64,000 bases of DNA, taken from Fodinibacter sp963707895 (GTDB lineage: Bacteria > Actinomycetota > Actinomycetes > Actinomycetales > Dermatophilaceae). The notes beneath the pieces were generated by a model that saw only the letters and a program-made list of their open reading frames with translations, was not told the origin of the DNA and did no database searches. A program made the translations under genes and the position numbers. Location of the stretch: positions 310,001-374,000 of the forward strand of contig CAVPRS010000011.1 of the NCBI GenBank assembly GCA_963707895.1, in the 5' to 3' direction. Numbering within the stretch: position 1 is the first letter of the stretch; every line of letters begins with the position of its first letter. Positions 17,517 through 26,373 of this stretch are shown one piece after another.

Positions 17517-18281
17517 TCAGCCCGGGTGCCGGCCGAGTCGCGTGCTGAGCGAGCGGGCCGCCCGGTTCACCGCCGCGAGGATGCCGGCCGCTCCGGCCTC
17601 GTCGACGTCGGCCTGGGCGTAGGTGACGGCCACCCCGGCCACCGGGTAGTCGTTGTGGTCGAGCACGGCGACGGCGACCGAGCCGAGCCCCGGGGTCACC
17701 AGGCCGTCCTCGACCGCGTGACCGCGCTGGCGCACGGCCTGCAGCTGCGAGCGCAGCTGGGTGGTCGACGTCGGACCGCGACCGTCGCGCTGCACCAGTG
17801 CCCCCCGGTCGGGGAAGAGCGCACGAACCTGCGCGGCGGGCAGGGCGGCCAGCATCGCCATCCCGGATGCCGTGAGCACCGCGGGCAGCCGGACCCCCAC
17901 GTCCGTGACCAGGAGCGGTCGACCGGGCGCGCGCTGTTCGATCACGTAGAGCACGTCGCGCCCGTGCAGCACCGCGAGGTGGGCGTTGTGGCCGGTGGCG
18001 TCGGCGAGACGGTCCATGGTGCCGCGGGCCATCCGCTCCAGCGGCGCCTGGCGCTGGTAGGCCGAGCCGAGCTCGTACGCGGCCAGGCCCAGGCCGTAGC
18101 GGCGCTCCTCCGGCAGGTGCCGCACGTAGCCGCGGTCGACCAGCACGGCGAGCAGGTGGTAGACGCTCGACCGGGGCAGCCCGAGGTCGCGCGCGATGGC
18201 CGCGGCCGGCACGGGCTCGCCTCGCCGTGCGATGAGCGCCAGCACGTCGAGGGCCTGGCCCGCGGCGGGGGCGTTGGCCAT
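17517..18281 (-). CDS. IclR family transcriptional regulator
   Basis: A 254-residue IclR-type regulator. The N-terminal winged helix reads ALDVLALIARRGEPVPAAAIARDLGLPRSSVYHLLAVLVDRGYV; the C-terminal ligand domain has HNAHLAVLHGRDVLYVIEQRA, LPAVLTASGMAMLAALP and VAVAVLDHNDYPVAGVAVTY. IclR proteins sense small organic acids and usually control catabolic genes nearby. Its ATG overlaps the marR stop (ATGA), so it is made from the marR message. Its target is unknown. The hut genes begin 2.6 kb away on the other strand and are a possible but unproven target. Confidence 0.88.
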   Translation of the reverse strand: MANAPAAGQALDVLALIARRGEPVPAAAIARDLGLPRSSVYHLLAVLVDRGYVRHLPEERRYGLGLAAYELGSAYQRQAPLERMARGTMDRLADATGHNAHLAVLHGRDVLYVIEQRAPGRPLLVTDVGVRLPAVLTASGMAMLAALPAAQVRALFPDRGALVQRDGRGPTSTTQLRSQLQAVRQRGHAVEDGLVTPGLGSVAVAVLDHNDYPVAGVAVTYAQADVDEAGAAGILAAVNRAARSLSTRLGRHPG

Positions 18282-18718
18282 CAGCCGTCCTCGTCGAGGG
18301 TGGTGAGGATGCGGCGCAGGCTCGCCCGGTCGCGGTCGGACAGCTGCGCGAAGAACGAGTGGGCGTCCGCGCGCCGCGCCTCGTCGATCTCGTCGACGAG
18401 GCGGCGTCCGGGTGCGGTGAGGGTCACCACGGTGGCCCGCCGGTCGTCGGGGTCGGGCGCTCGCTCGACGAGGCCGCGCTCCTCGAGTGCGTCGATGACG
18501 TCGGTCACCGAGCGGGGCGCCACGCGCAGGTGGGCCGCGATCCGGCCGGGTCGCACCTGCCCGTGGCGCGCGACGACCCGCAGGGCTCGGGCCTGGTGCG
18601 GTGCGAGGTCCCACGGCGCGGTGACGGCGGCCCCTCGCTGTCGCAGCCCGCGGGCGACCCGCATGACGAGGTCACCGAGGTCGGTCTCGGACTCGCGCTC
18701 GGGCGGGGAGGTCGTCAC
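18281..18718 (-). CDS. MarR family transcriptional regulator
   Basis: A 145-residue MarR-type repressor. The helix-turn-helix and wing read QVRPGRIAAHLRVAPRSVTDVIDALEERGLVERAPDPDDRRATVV, with the DxRA wing motif intact. The frame is open up to 18772, but that start would put the gene inside its own operator; the GTG at 18718, with TAGCAT 7 bases upstream, is preferred. The perfect palindrome at 18758-18772 lies between it and the divergent ABC exporter gene, so it probably represses the exporter and itself. Such pairs commonly respond to toxic small molecules. Confidence 0.85.
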   Translation of the reverse strand: MTTSPPERESETDLGDLVMRVARGLRQRGAAVTAPWDLAPHQARALRVVARHGQVRPGRIAAHLRVAPRSVTDVIDALEERGLVERAPDPDDRRATVVTLTAPGRRLVDEIDEARRADAHSFFAQLSDRDRASLRRILTTLDEDG

Positions 18719-18725
18719 CCCGGGA

Positions 18726-18731
18726 ATGCTA
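18726..18731 (-). promoter_or_regulatory. -10-like hexamer TAGCAT for marR
   Basis: TAGCAT on the minus strand lies 7 bases before the GTG at 18718. The operator palindrome begins about 27 bases further upstream, near the expected -35 region. Confidence 0.5.
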
Positions 18732-18757
18732 GCGCCAGTTCGTGCGTTGGGCTCATT

Positions 18758-18772
18758 GTGAGGTAACCTCAC
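18758..18772. promoter_or_regulatory. Perfect palindromic operator, probable MarR site
   Basis: GTGAGGT-A-ACCTCAC is a perfect 7+1+7 palindrome in the space between marR and the divergent ABC exporter gene. Its size fits a MarR dimer site. It would cover the promoters in both directions. Confidence 0.75.
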
Positions 18773-18818
18773 GATATGACTTCAGACCACTGATCCCGAC
18801 CCGAGAGGAGGGGCGCCC

Positions 18819-20792
18819 ATGACGGCCACCCTCACCGACACCCCCCGAACCACTGCGCCCCTCGACCGCGCCGCCGGCTCCGTCGGCCCTGCCGCCGGGG
18901 TCACCACCGCGCTGCCCGGCGCCGGCGACCCCACGCCATCCCACGGCGGCGGCCGCGGTGGGCGCGGAGGTGGCGGCGCCATGCGCGTCGACCCCCGCGA
19001 CCGCGCCCAGCTCGCCGACACCCCGGTGCCACTGTCCCGGGTGACCGCCCTCTTCCGGCCCCACCGCGGCCGCGTCGCGGTCGTCGTCGCGATCATCGTC
19101 GTGACCAGCATCGTCGCGCTCGCCCAGCCGTTCCTGGTCCGCGAGATCGTCGACGTCGCCATCCCGCAGCAGGACTCCCGCCTGCTCCTGCTCACCGTCG
19201 GCGCCATGGTGGCCGTGGCCGTGGTGACCCAGCTGCTCGGCGTGGTGCAGACCTGGCTGTCGACGCAGGTCGGCCAGCGGGTGATGCACGAGCTGCGCAC
19301 CTCGGTGTTCGCGCACCTGCAGCGCCAGTCGCTCGGCTTCTTCACCCGCACCCGTGGCGGCGAGGTGCAGTCGCGCCTCACCAACGACGTGAACGGCATG
19401 CAGGGCGTGGTCACGTCGACCGCCACCTCGATCGCGTCGAACCTCACGACCGCCGTGGCCACCGCCGTCGCGATGGTCGCGCTGTCGTGGCGGCTCTCGC
19501 TGCTGTCGCTGCTCGTCATCCCGCCGGCCCTGTGGCTGACCCGCAAGGTCGCCCTGCTGCGCCGCGCGGTCACCGCCCAGCAGCAGCGGCACCTGGCCGA
19601 CCTCAACTCGCAGATCGAGGAGGGCCTGTCGGTCAGCGGGGTGCGGCTGAGCAAGACCCTCGGCACCTCCGCGCGCACCGCCGAGAAGTTCGGCCACACC
19701 TCGCACGAGCTCGTCGACCTCGAGCTGCGCTCGCAGCTCGCCGGTCGCTGGCGGATGGCGACGATGCAGATCGTCTTCGCCGTGATCCCGGCGCTGGTCT
19801 ACCTCGCGGCCGGGTTGCCGGCCACCGCGGGCGCCATGACGATCGGCACGCTCGTCGCCTTCACGGCGCTGCAGGCCGGCATCTTCCGCCCGCTCATGGG
19901 GCTGCTGAACGTCGGTGCCCAGTGGGTGGCGTCGATGGCCCTGTTCTCCCGGGTGTTCGAGTACCTCGACCTGGTGCCCGACGTGCCCGCGCCGACGCAC
20001 CCGGTGCCGCTCGACCCGACATCCGTGCGTGGTGACGTCCGCGTCGAGGGCGTCACGCTGCGCTACCCGGGCGCCGACCGGGATGCCGTCGCCGACCTCA
20101 CGCTGTCGGTGCCCGCGGGCTCGACGCTGGCGCTCGTCGGCCCGACCGGCTCCGGCAAGTCGACCGTGGCCGGGCTGCTCGCGCGGCTGCACGACCCCGA
20201 CACCGGTCGAGTCACCGTCGACGGCGTCGACGTGCGTGACCTCGACCCCGACGTGCTCGCCTCGGTGGTGGGCGTCGTGTCGCAGGAGAGCTACCTCGTG
20301 CACGCGTCGGTGCGCGACAACCTGCTGATGGCGCGCCCCGCAGCCACCGACGGCGAGCTGTGGGCGGCGCTGGCCGCGGCCCAGGTGGCCGACCTGGTCG
20401 CCTCACTGCCCGACGGGCTCGAGACGGTCGTGGGGGCCCGTGGCCACCGGTTCTCCGGTGGTGAGCAGCAGCGGATGGCCGTGGCCCGCACGATCCTGCG
20501 CGACCCGCCGGTGCTCGTGCTCGACGAGGCGACGAGCGCGCTCGACACCACCACCGAGCGGGCCCTGCAGCGGGCGCTCGACGAGCTGGCCCGAGGGCGC
20601 ACGACGATCACCATCGCCCACCGGCTCTCGACCGTCCGCGACGCCGACACCATCGCGGTGCTCGACCACGGCCGGCTGGTCGAGGTGGGCACGCACGACG
20701 AGCTCGTGGTGGCCGGTGGCCGGTACGCCGACCTCGTGGCCGCCACCGAGCCGACCCCGGCGCCGGCGTCGGCGTCCGAGCCCGCCGTCTGA
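18819..20792 (+). CDS. ABC exporter, fused permease and ATPase
   Basis: A 657-residue half-transporter of the multidrug/lipid exporter type that should act as a dimer. Residues 1-70 are Pro/Gly-rich; six helices follow (about 80-340, with FFTRTRGGEVQSRLTNDVNGMQ in the first coupling region); then the ATPase: Walker A GPTGSGKST near 442, signature FSGGEQQRMAVART near 546, Walker B VLVLDEATSALD near 565 and the switch histidine in ITIAHRLSTVRDAD. The ATG at 18819 has a good ribosome-binding site (GAGAGGAGG). It is divergent from marR and probably repressed by it. Confidence 0.92.
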   Translation: MTATLTDTPRTTAPLDRAAGSVGPAAGVTTALPGAGDPTPSHGGGRGGRGGGGAMRVDPRDRAQLADTPVPLSRVTALFRPHRGRVAVVVAIIVVTSIVALAQPFLVREIVDVAIPQQDSRLLLLTVGAMVAVAVVTQLLGVVQTWLSTQVGQRVMHELRTSVFAHLQRQSLGFFTRTRGGEVQSRLTNDVNGMQGVVTSTATSIASNLTTAVATAVAMVALSWRLSLLSLLVIPPALWLTRKVALLRRAVTAQQQRHLADLNSQIEEGLSVSGVRLSKTLGTSARTAEKFGHTSHELVDLELRSQLAGRWRMATMQIVFAVIPALVYLAAGLPATAGAMTIGTLVAFTALQAGIFRPLMGLLNVGAQWVASMALFSRVFEYLDLVPDVPAPTHPVPLDPTSVRGDVRVEGVTLRYPGADRDAVADLTLSVPAGSTLALVGPTGSGKSTVAGLLARLHDPDTGRVTVDGVDVRDLDPDVLASVVGVVSQESYLVHASVRDNLLMARPAATDGELWAALAAAQVADLVASLPDGLETVVGARGHRFSGGEQQRMAVARTILRDPPVLVLDEATSALDTTTERALQRALDELARGRTTITIAHRLSTVRDADTIAVLDHGRLVEVGTHDELVVAGGRYADLVAATEPTPAPASASEPAV

Positions 20793-20870
20793 GGCTATGT
20801 CTCGCGCCCGAGACGGTATGCCGGCACCCAACCTGTGCACGGCGGTGCCGGTGGCGCTGCAATGGAGCAC

Positions 20871-22505
20871 ATGAGCGAAGCCCGCACTCCCGGCATGCCC
20901 GCGTCCTACCCGGGCGACGCCCGCACGGCATCCACGGGGGTCGACGTCGACGCCCGGCCGGGCATCGAGCCGGTGAGCGTCGGCATGGGACCCCTGCGCA
21001 TCGACGACGTCGTGCGCGTCGCCCGTGACGGGGCGCCGGTGCAGCTGGCCGACGAGGCCCTGGCCGAGGTGCGGCGCACCCGCGAGGTGATCCGCGGCCT
21101 GGCGAACGACACCGAGCCGCACTACGGCGTCTCGACCGGCTTCGGCGCCCTGGCCACGCGGCACATCCCGGTCGAGAAGCGCCACCAGCTGCAGCGCTCG
21201 CTGGTCCGCTCGCACGCGGCCGGCTCGGGCCCCGAGGTCGAACGCGAGGTGGTGCGCGCGCTCATGCTGCTGCGCATCTCGACGCTGGCGACCGGCCGCA
21301 CCGGCATCCGAGAGGAGACGCTGACCACCTACGTGGCGATGCTCAACGCGGGCGTCGCGCCGGTGGTGCACGAGTACGGCTCGCTCGGTTGCTCGGGTGA
21401 CCTCGCGCCGCTCTCCCACTGCGCGCTGGCCCTCATGGGCGAGGGCGAGGTGCGAGACGTGCACGGCGAGCTGATGCCGGCGGCCGACGCCCTGGCGGGG
21501 GCCGGTATCGCGCCCGTCGAGCTCGAGGAGAAGGAGGGCCTGGCCCTCATCAACGGCACCGACGGCATGCTCGGGATGCTGTGCCTCGCCCTGCACGACC
21601 TGCGCGAGCTGCTCGTGGTCGCCGACGTCGCCGCGGCGATGTCGGTCGAGGGCCTGCTCGGCACGGATGACGTGTTCGCCGCCGACCTGCACGCTCTCCG
21701 CCCGCAGCCGGGGCAGGCCGTGTCGGCCGAGAACATCGCAAAGGTCATGGCGCACAGCGCCATTCGCGAGTCGCACCGCACTGAGGCCTGTACCCGCGTC
21801 CAGGACGCCTACTCGCTGCGCTGTGCCCCGGTGGTCGCCGGTGGCGCCCGCGACACCCTCGACCACGCGGCCCGGGTGGCCGGGTGGGAGCTGGCCTCGG
21901 CCGTCGACAACCCGGTCGTCACCCCCGACGGCAGGGTCGAGAGCAACGGCAACTTCCACGGGGCGCCGGTGGCCTACGTGCTGGACTTCCTCGCGATCGT
22001 CGCCGCCGACGTCGCCTCGATCTCGGAGCGACGCACCGACCGTTTCCTCGACGTCGCCCGCAGCAACGGCCTGCCACCGTTCCTCGCCGACGACCCGGGG
22101 GTCGACAGCGGCCACATGATCGCGCAGTACACCCAGGCCGCCATCGTCTCGGAGATGAAGCGGCTCGCGGCTCCCGCCTCGGTCGACTCGATCCCGAGCT
22201 CGGCCATGCAGGAGGACCACGTCTCGATGGGCTGGTCCGCCGCCCGCAAGCTGCGCCGGGCCGTCGACGGCCTGTCCCGCGTGCTGGCGGTCGAGGTGCT
22301 CACCGCGGCTCGCGGCATCCAGCTGCGTGCGCCGCTCGCACCCGCTCCGGCCACGGGCGCGGTCGTGGCGGCCCTGGTCGACGCCGGTGCCAGCAGGCCG
22401 GGTGGCGACCGCTGGCTCTCACCCGAGATCGACGTCGCGCACCGCCTCGTCGTCGACGGCACCGTGCGCCGTGCGGCCGAGTCCGAGGCCGGCCCCCTCG
22501 CCTGA
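20871..22505 (+). CDS. hutH: Histidine ammonia-lyase
   Basis: Converts L-histidine to trans-urocanate plus ammonia, the first step of histidine breakdown. About 544 residues. The MIO cofactor forms from a self-cyclising tripeptide; here it is Cys-Ser-Gly in GSLGCSGDLAPLSH near residue 174 where Ala-Ser-Gly is usual in many bacteria; the Cys form is, as I recall, common in actinobacterial HutH. Other marks are HYGVSTGFGAL, NGTDGMLGML, QDAYSLRCAP and SSAMQEDHVSMG. The first 40 residues are extra and poorly conserved, so the start (ATG 20871, ATG 20862, or an internal codon) is uncertain. hutU follows about 1 kb downstream, beyond an opposing methyltransferase gene. Confidence 0.93.
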   Translation: MSEARTPGMPASYPGDARTASTGVDVDARPGIEPVSVGMGPLRIDDVVRVARDGAPVQLADEALAEVRRTREVIRGLANDTEPHYGVSTGFGALATRHIPVEKRHQLQRSLVRSHAAGSGPEVEREVVRALMLLRISTLATGRTGIREETLTTYVAMLNAGVAPVVHEYGSLGCSGDLAPLSHCALALMGEGEVRDVHGELMPAADALAGAGIAPVELEEKEGLALINGTDGMLGMLCLALHDLRELLVVADVAAAMSVEGLLGTDDVFAADLHALRPQPGQAVSAENIAKVMAHSAIRESHRTEACTRVQDAYSLRCAPVVAGGARDTLDHAARVAGWELASAVDNPVVTPDGRVESNGNFHGAPVAYVLDFLAIVAADVASISERRTDRFLDVARSNGLPPFLADDPGVDSGHMIAQYTQAAIVSEMKRLAAPASVDSIPSSAMQEDHVSMGWSAARKLRRAVDGLSRVLAVEVLTAARGIQLRAPLAPAPATGAVVAALVDAGASRPGGDRWLSPEIDVAHRLVVDGTVRRAAESEAGPLA

Positions 22506-22511
22506 ACCCCG

Positions 22512-22610
22512 CCCGCCCACCCTGCGACTTATTGCGAGATACCCACCCGGAACGGGCCTTTCAGGGCCCTCCCGGGTGGGTATTTCGCAATAAGTCGGGT
22601 CGTGGGCGGG
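22512..22610. repeat. 99-bp palindrome filling the hutH-methyltransferase gap
   Basis: Outer arms CCCGCCCAC and GTGGGCGGG enclose a core in which CGACTTATTGCGA (22525-22537) faces TCGCAATAAGTCG (22585-22597), followed inward by ACCCACCCGG and CCGGGTGGGT and then a GGGCC/GGCCC step around a 5-base loop. It occupies 99 of the 108 bases between two convergent stop codons. The AT-rich core word stands out in this GC-rich genome. Confidence 0.85.
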
Positions 22611-22613
22611 TGG

Positions 22614-23324
22614 TCAGCGGGTGCGGACGGCGCGGACCACGAGGTCGTCGTGGTGGTGGGCGCCCGCCCCGCCGGTGACGGACCGGGGGCGCTTCTCGGG
22701 GCCGTCGACGGTCCAGCCGTCGAGCTCGCGCAGCTCGGCCGCGGCCATCGCCGGCGAGAGCAGGAGATCGGGGTCGAAGCCGTGCTCGAGTGCGCGCTCG
22801 CGGTCGACCTCGGCGTGGTGCACGACGAGCAACGAGCCCCCGGGTGCGACGAGCGCCGCGAGCCGGGCCACCGGGTCGTCCTCGAGGTCGAGCGCCGGGT
22901 AGAAGACCGACACGAGGTCGAAGTCACCCTCCGGCAGGTCGACGTCGAGCAGACCGCCCTGCAGCCAGGTCACGTCCGCACCGGCCGCCTCGGCGGCGGC
23001 GCGGGCCCGGGCCAGGGCCACTCCGGACGGGTCGAGGGCCGTCACCGCCCAACCCTGGGTGGCCAGCCAGACGGCATCCGCGCCCTCCCCGCAGCCGACC
23101 TCGAGGGCCCGCCCCGGCGCCGTGCCCTCCACCTCGACGGTGAGCGCGAGGTTCGGGTTGCCGCTCCACACCTGGTCGAGCTCGGCGTAGCGGGCGTCCC
23201 AGACGCTCTCGTCGTCGCGCAGGGCGCGGCCGTGCTCGTGGCGGGTGCCGTGCGCGGTCCTGGCGGCGTCGCCGTGGTCACCGTGGTCGTGTCCGGACGT
23301 GGGCTGGGCGTCGGGCGTGGTCAT
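22614..23324 (-). CDS. Class I SAM-dependent methyltransferase
   Basis: A 236-residue methyltransferase. The N-terminus is histidine-rich (GHDHGDHGD, residues 11-19) and may bind metal. The SAM fold starts with ALEVGCGEGADAVWLATQGW (motif I) and continues with VTALDPSGVALARA, FDLVSVFYPALDLED and a Gly-rich turn VAPGGSLLVVHHAEV. The spacing between motifs resembles TehB/UbiE-type enzymes. The acceptor is unknown. It opposes both hutH and hutU and breaks the hut run; its product has no obvious link to histidine breakdown. The start ATG at 23324 lies 180 bases from the divergent hutU start. Confidence 0.85.
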   Translation of the reverse strand: MTTPDAQPTSGHDHGDHGDAARTAHGTRHEHGRALRDDESVWDARYAELDQVWSGNPNLALTVEVEGTAPGRALEVGCGEGADAVWLATQGWAVTALDPSGVALARARAAAEAAGADVTWLQGGLLDVDLPEGDFDLVSVFYPALDLEDDPVARLAALVAPGGSLLVVHHAEVDRERALEHGFDPDLLLSPAMAAAELRELDGWTVDGPEKRPRSVTGGAGAHHHDDLVVRAVRTR

Positions 23325-23504
23325 GGGGAGAGTCTCTCCCGCCGCGCTCCGGCGCCGGGCACGCGGGGCACGCGGGCACGCTGGACAGGACGATGCCACC
23401 CGCCACCCGCGTGTCTCGGATGCCAGACAGGGCGAAGCGGTGGGGGCTTGGGCCCGCGCCGGGATGCGGCCACAGTGAGGACAACGACATCCCCAGGAGG
23501 ACTC

Positions 23505-25160
23505 ATGGACGGCGCCCGCCCGGTGCGCGCAGCTCGCGGCACCACCCTCACCGCCCGCCAGTGGTCGACCGAGGCCCCGCTGCGGATGCTCATGAACAAC
23601 CTCGACCCCGAGGTGGCCGAGCGCCCCGACGACCTCGTGGTCTACGGCGGCACCGGTCGCGCTGCCCGTGACTGGAAGTCCTTCGACGCGATGGTGCGCA
23701 CCCTCACCACGCTCAAGGCCGACGAGACGATGCTCGTGCAGAGCGGCCGGCCGGTCGGCGTCATGCAGACGCACGAGTGGGCGCCGCGCGTGCTCATCGC
23801 CAACTCCAACCTGGTCGGCGACTGGGCGACGTGGCCCGAGTTCCGCCGGCTCGAGCACCTCGGCCTGACGATGTACGGGCAGATGACGGCCGGCTCGTGG
23901 ATCTACATCGGCACCCAGGGCATCGTGCAGGGCACCTACGAGACCTTCGCCGCGGTGGGCGAGAAGCGGTTCGGCGGAACCCTGGCCGGCACGCTCACCC
24001 TCACCGGTGGCTGCGGCGGCATGGGCGGTGCCCAGCCGCTGGCCGTCACGATGAACGAGGGCGTCTGCCTGATCGTCGACGTCGACCCCGCCCGCCTGCA
24101 CCGCCGGGTGGAGCACCGCTACCTCGACGAGGTGGCCGACGACCTCGACTCCGCCGTCGAGATCGCCCTGCGCGCCAAGGAGGAGCGCCGGGCCTGGTCC
24201 GTGGGCGTCGCCGGCAACGCCGCCGAGGTGTTCCCCGAGCTGCTGCGACGCGGGGTGCCGATCGACATCGTCACCGACCAGACCAGCGCCCACGACCCGC
24301 TCAGCTACCTGCCCGAGGGCGTCGGCGTCGACGAGTGGGCCGAGTACGCCGAGAAGAAGCCCGAGGAGTTCACCGACCGGGCCCGCGCCTCGATGGCGAA
24401 GCACGTGCAGGCGATGGTCGACTTCATGGATGCCGGTGCCGAGGTCTTCGACTACGGCAACTCGATCCGTGACGAGGCCCGCCAGGGTGGCTGCGAGCGG
24501 GCCTTCGACTTCCCGGGGTTCGTCCCGGCCTACATCCGGCCGCTGTTCTGTGAGGGCAAGGGTCCGTTCCGCTGGGCCGCGCTCTCGGGGGACCCCAAGG
24601 ACATCGCCGCCACCGACCGCGCCGTGCTCGACCTGTTCCCCGACAACGAGAAGCTGCACAAGTGGATCCGCGGCGCGCAGGAGCGCATCGCGTTCCAGGG
24701 GCTGCCGGCCCGGATCTGCTGGCTCGGCCAGGGCGAGCGCGACAAGGCGGGCCTGGCGTTCAACGACCTCGTGCGCTCCGGCGCGGTGCAGGCGCCGATC
24801 GTCATCGGTCGCGACCACCTCGACACCGGGTCGGTGGCCAGCCCGTACCGGGAGACCGAGTCGATGCTCGACGGCTCCGACGCCATCGCGGACTGGCCCC
24901 TGCTGAACGCCCTGGTCAACACGTCGTCCGGGGCCAGCTGGGTCTCGATCCACCACGGCGGCGGCGTCGGCATCGGCCGCTCGCTGCACGCCGGCCAGGT
25001 CTCGCTGGCCGACGGCACCGACCTCGCGGCCGAGAAGCTCGCCCGGGTGCTCACCAACGACCCGGCGATGGGCGTCATCCGGCACGTCGACGCGGGGTAC
25101 GACATCGCCGATCGCACGGCGGAGGAGCAGGGCGTCCGCATCCCGATGCGCGAGTCCTGA
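23505..25160 (+). CDS. hutU: Urocanate hydratase
   Basis: Converts urocanate to 4-imidazolone-5-propionate using tightly bound NAD+ as electrophile. 551 residues, the normal length. Family blocks are plain: the N-terminal LMNNLDPEVAERPDDLVVYGG, MLVQSGRPVGVMQTH, YIGTQGIVQGTYETFAAVG, the NAD-binding LTLTGGCGGMGGAQPLAVTM, DQTSAHDPLSYLPEG, and the C-terminal WVSIHHGGGVGIGRSLHAGQ with its conserved glycines. The ATG at 23505 follows a strong AGGAGG at 23495-23500. A short hairpin spans its stop codon and that of the convergent hydrolase gene. Confidence 0.97.
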   Translation: MDGARPVRAARGTTLTARQWSTEAPLRMLMNNLDPEVAERPDDLVVYGGTGRAARDWKSFDAMVRTLTTLKADETMLVQSGRPVGVMQTHEWAPRVLIANSNLVGDWATWPEFRRLEHLGLTMYGQMTAGSWIYIGTQGIVQGTYETFAAVGEKRFGGTLAGTLTLTGGCGGMGGAQPLAVTMNEGVCLIVDVDPARLHRRVEHRYLDEVADDLDSAVEIALRAKEERRAWSVGVAGNAAEVFPELLRRGVPIDIVTDQTSAHDPLSYLPEGVGVDEWAEYAEKKPEEFTDRARASMAKHVQAMVDFMDAGAEVFDYGNSIRDEARQGGCERAFDFPGFVPAYIRPLFCEGKGPFRWAALSGDPKDIAATDRAVLDLFPDNEKLHKWIRGAQERIAFQGLPARICWLGQGERDKAGLAFNDLVRSGAVQAPIVIGRDHLDTGSVASPYRETESMLDGSDAIADWPLLNALVNTSSGASWVSIHHGGGVGIGRSLHAGQVSLADGTDLAAEKLARVLTNDPAMGVIRHVDAGYDIADRTAEEQGVRIPMRES

Positions 25161-25189
25161 CCCGAACCCGGCACCGCATGCGGGTCAGG
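25156..25189. terminator. Short hairpin spanning two convergent stop codons
   Basis: CCTGACCCG (25156-25164) and CGGGTCAGG (25181-25189) form a perfect 9-bp stem with a 16-base loop. The stem contains the hutU stop TGA on one side and the stop of the opposing hydrolase gene on the other. Confidence 0.6.
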
Positions 25190-25892
25190 CGTCGAGGAAG
25201 GCGCGCACCACGCGGACGAAGCCGACCGGGTCGGCGTCGTGCACCTCGTGCCCGGTGTCGAGCGTGACCGAGCGGCCGTCGGGCAGCGCCGCGACGAGCT
25301 CGGCGACGTGCTCGGCCGGCACGAAGCTGCTCGGCCCACCCGCCACCACGAGGGTGCGCGCCGTCACTCCCGCCACCACCGACGGCCACGACGGGTCGGG
25401 CTCGTCGATCTCGGGCCGCACCTGCTCGACCACGCGCCAGTCGAAGTCCAGCTCGCCCTCGGGCCGCGCCGGTGCGCTCGGCCGGCGGGGGTGCGGCATC
25501 CCGACGTCCTCCAGGACGAGGCGCCGCACCCGGTCGGGATGCGCTGCGGCGGCGCGCAGGGCCACGAGCCCACCGAGCGAGTGTCCGACCAGGTCGACCC
25601 GCTCCTCGCCGAGCCCCTCCTCGCCGAGCCGGTCGAGCAGCGCCGCGACGTCATCGGCCATCGCAGCGATCGAGTACGCGCCGGGCCACTCGCTCGCACC
25701 GTGACCCCGCAGGTCGACGGCCACCACCCGGCGGGTGGTCGCGAGCGCCGACGCCACGGCATCCCACGAAAGCGCGGTCAGCCCGGTGCCCGGCAGCAGC
25801 ACCACCGGGGAGGTCGCACCGCCCACCGGCCCCGGGTGCTCGACGACGGAGAGCACGACCGACCCGAGGTCGACCTCGCGCCGCCCGGTCAC
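25185..25892 (-). CDS. Alpha/beta hydrolase
   Basis: A 235-residue alpha/beta-hydrolase. It has the oxyanion stretch VVLLPGTGLTALSWD, VAVDLRGHGASEWP, the nucleophile elbow DLVGHSLGGLVALR (Ser near residue 109), a late acidic residue, and the catalytic histidine in DTGHEVHDADP. It lacks a large lid. The substrate is unknown. It starts with GTG at 25892, one base after the stop of the ybaK-like gene, so the two are almost certainly cotranscribed. Both oppose the hut genes on either side. Confidence 0.85.
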   Translation of the reverse strand: MTGRREVDLGSVVLSVVEHPGPVGGATSPVVLLPGTGLTALSWDAVASALATTRRVVAVDLRGHGASEWPGAYSIAAMADDVAALLDRLGEEGLGEERVDLVGHSLGGLVALRAAAAHPDRVRRLVLEDVGMPHPRRPSAPARPEGELDFDWRVVEQVRPEIDEPDPSWPSVVAGVTARTLVVAGGPSSFVPAEHVAELVAALPDGRSVTLDTGHEVHDADPVGFVRVVRAFLDA

Positions 25893-25893
25893 G

Positions 25894-26367
25894 TCACGCG
25901 GGGTCGGTGACGTCGGCGACCTCGGCCCCCAGCGCGCCCATCACGTCATCGGCGGCCACGGTGGCGGCCACGCCGTGCGCCCCGGCCCCCAGCGACACGG
26001 TGCGCCCGGTCAGCGTCGCGTCGGCGACGACCGGCCACGCCGTGGTCGACCCGAACGGCGTGATCGTGCCGCGCTCGTAGCCGGTGACCTCGTAGGCCGT
26101 GGCCGCGTCGGGCATCGACACGCGGTTGACGCCCAGGTGCTCCCGCAGCTTGGGCCACGAGATCTCGCGGTCACCGGGCACGAGCACGAACAGGAAGTCG
26201 TCCTCGGCGCGACGCAGCACGAGCGTCTTGACGATGTCGCGGGGCTCGACACCGCGAGCCGCCGCCGCCTCCGCGAGGGAGCCGACGCGTCCGTGCCGGG
26301 TGACGACGTACGGGATGCCGGATGCCGTCAGCGCCTCGACCGCGCGCTCCTCACCGCTGCTCTCCAT
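25894..26367 (-). CDS. YbaK/EbsC-type aminoacyl-tRNA deacylase
   Basis: A 157-residue protein of the YbaK/ProX group, which clears mischarged aminoacyl-tRNA (for example Cys-tRNA(Pro)). Family signs are GIPYVVTRHGRVGSLAEAAAARG, IVKTLVLRRAEDDFLFVLVPGDREISWPKLREHLG with its conserved lysine, and GYERGTITPFGSTTAWPVVAD with the glycine loop that holds the tRNA end. The frame is open upstream, but the ATG at 26367 is preferred: a TACGCT hexamer lies 6 bases before it. It is first of a two-gene unit with the alpha/beta hydrolase. Confidence 0.85.
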   Translation of the reverse strand: MESSGEERAVEALTASGIPYVVTRHGRVGSLAEAAAARGVEPRDIVKTLVLRRAEDDFLFVLVPGDREISWPKLREHLGVNRVSMPDAATAYEVTGYERGTITPFGSTTAWPVVADATLTGRTVSLGAGAHGVAATVAADDVMGALGAEVADVTDPA

Positions 26368-26373
26368 CGCCCC

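Noticed and set aside
17517..18281. IclR as the hut operon regulator
   Set aside because: It is near hutH but is transcribed with marR in the other direction, and no repeated operator was found before hutH and hutU. The idea stays open but is not supported by the sequence.
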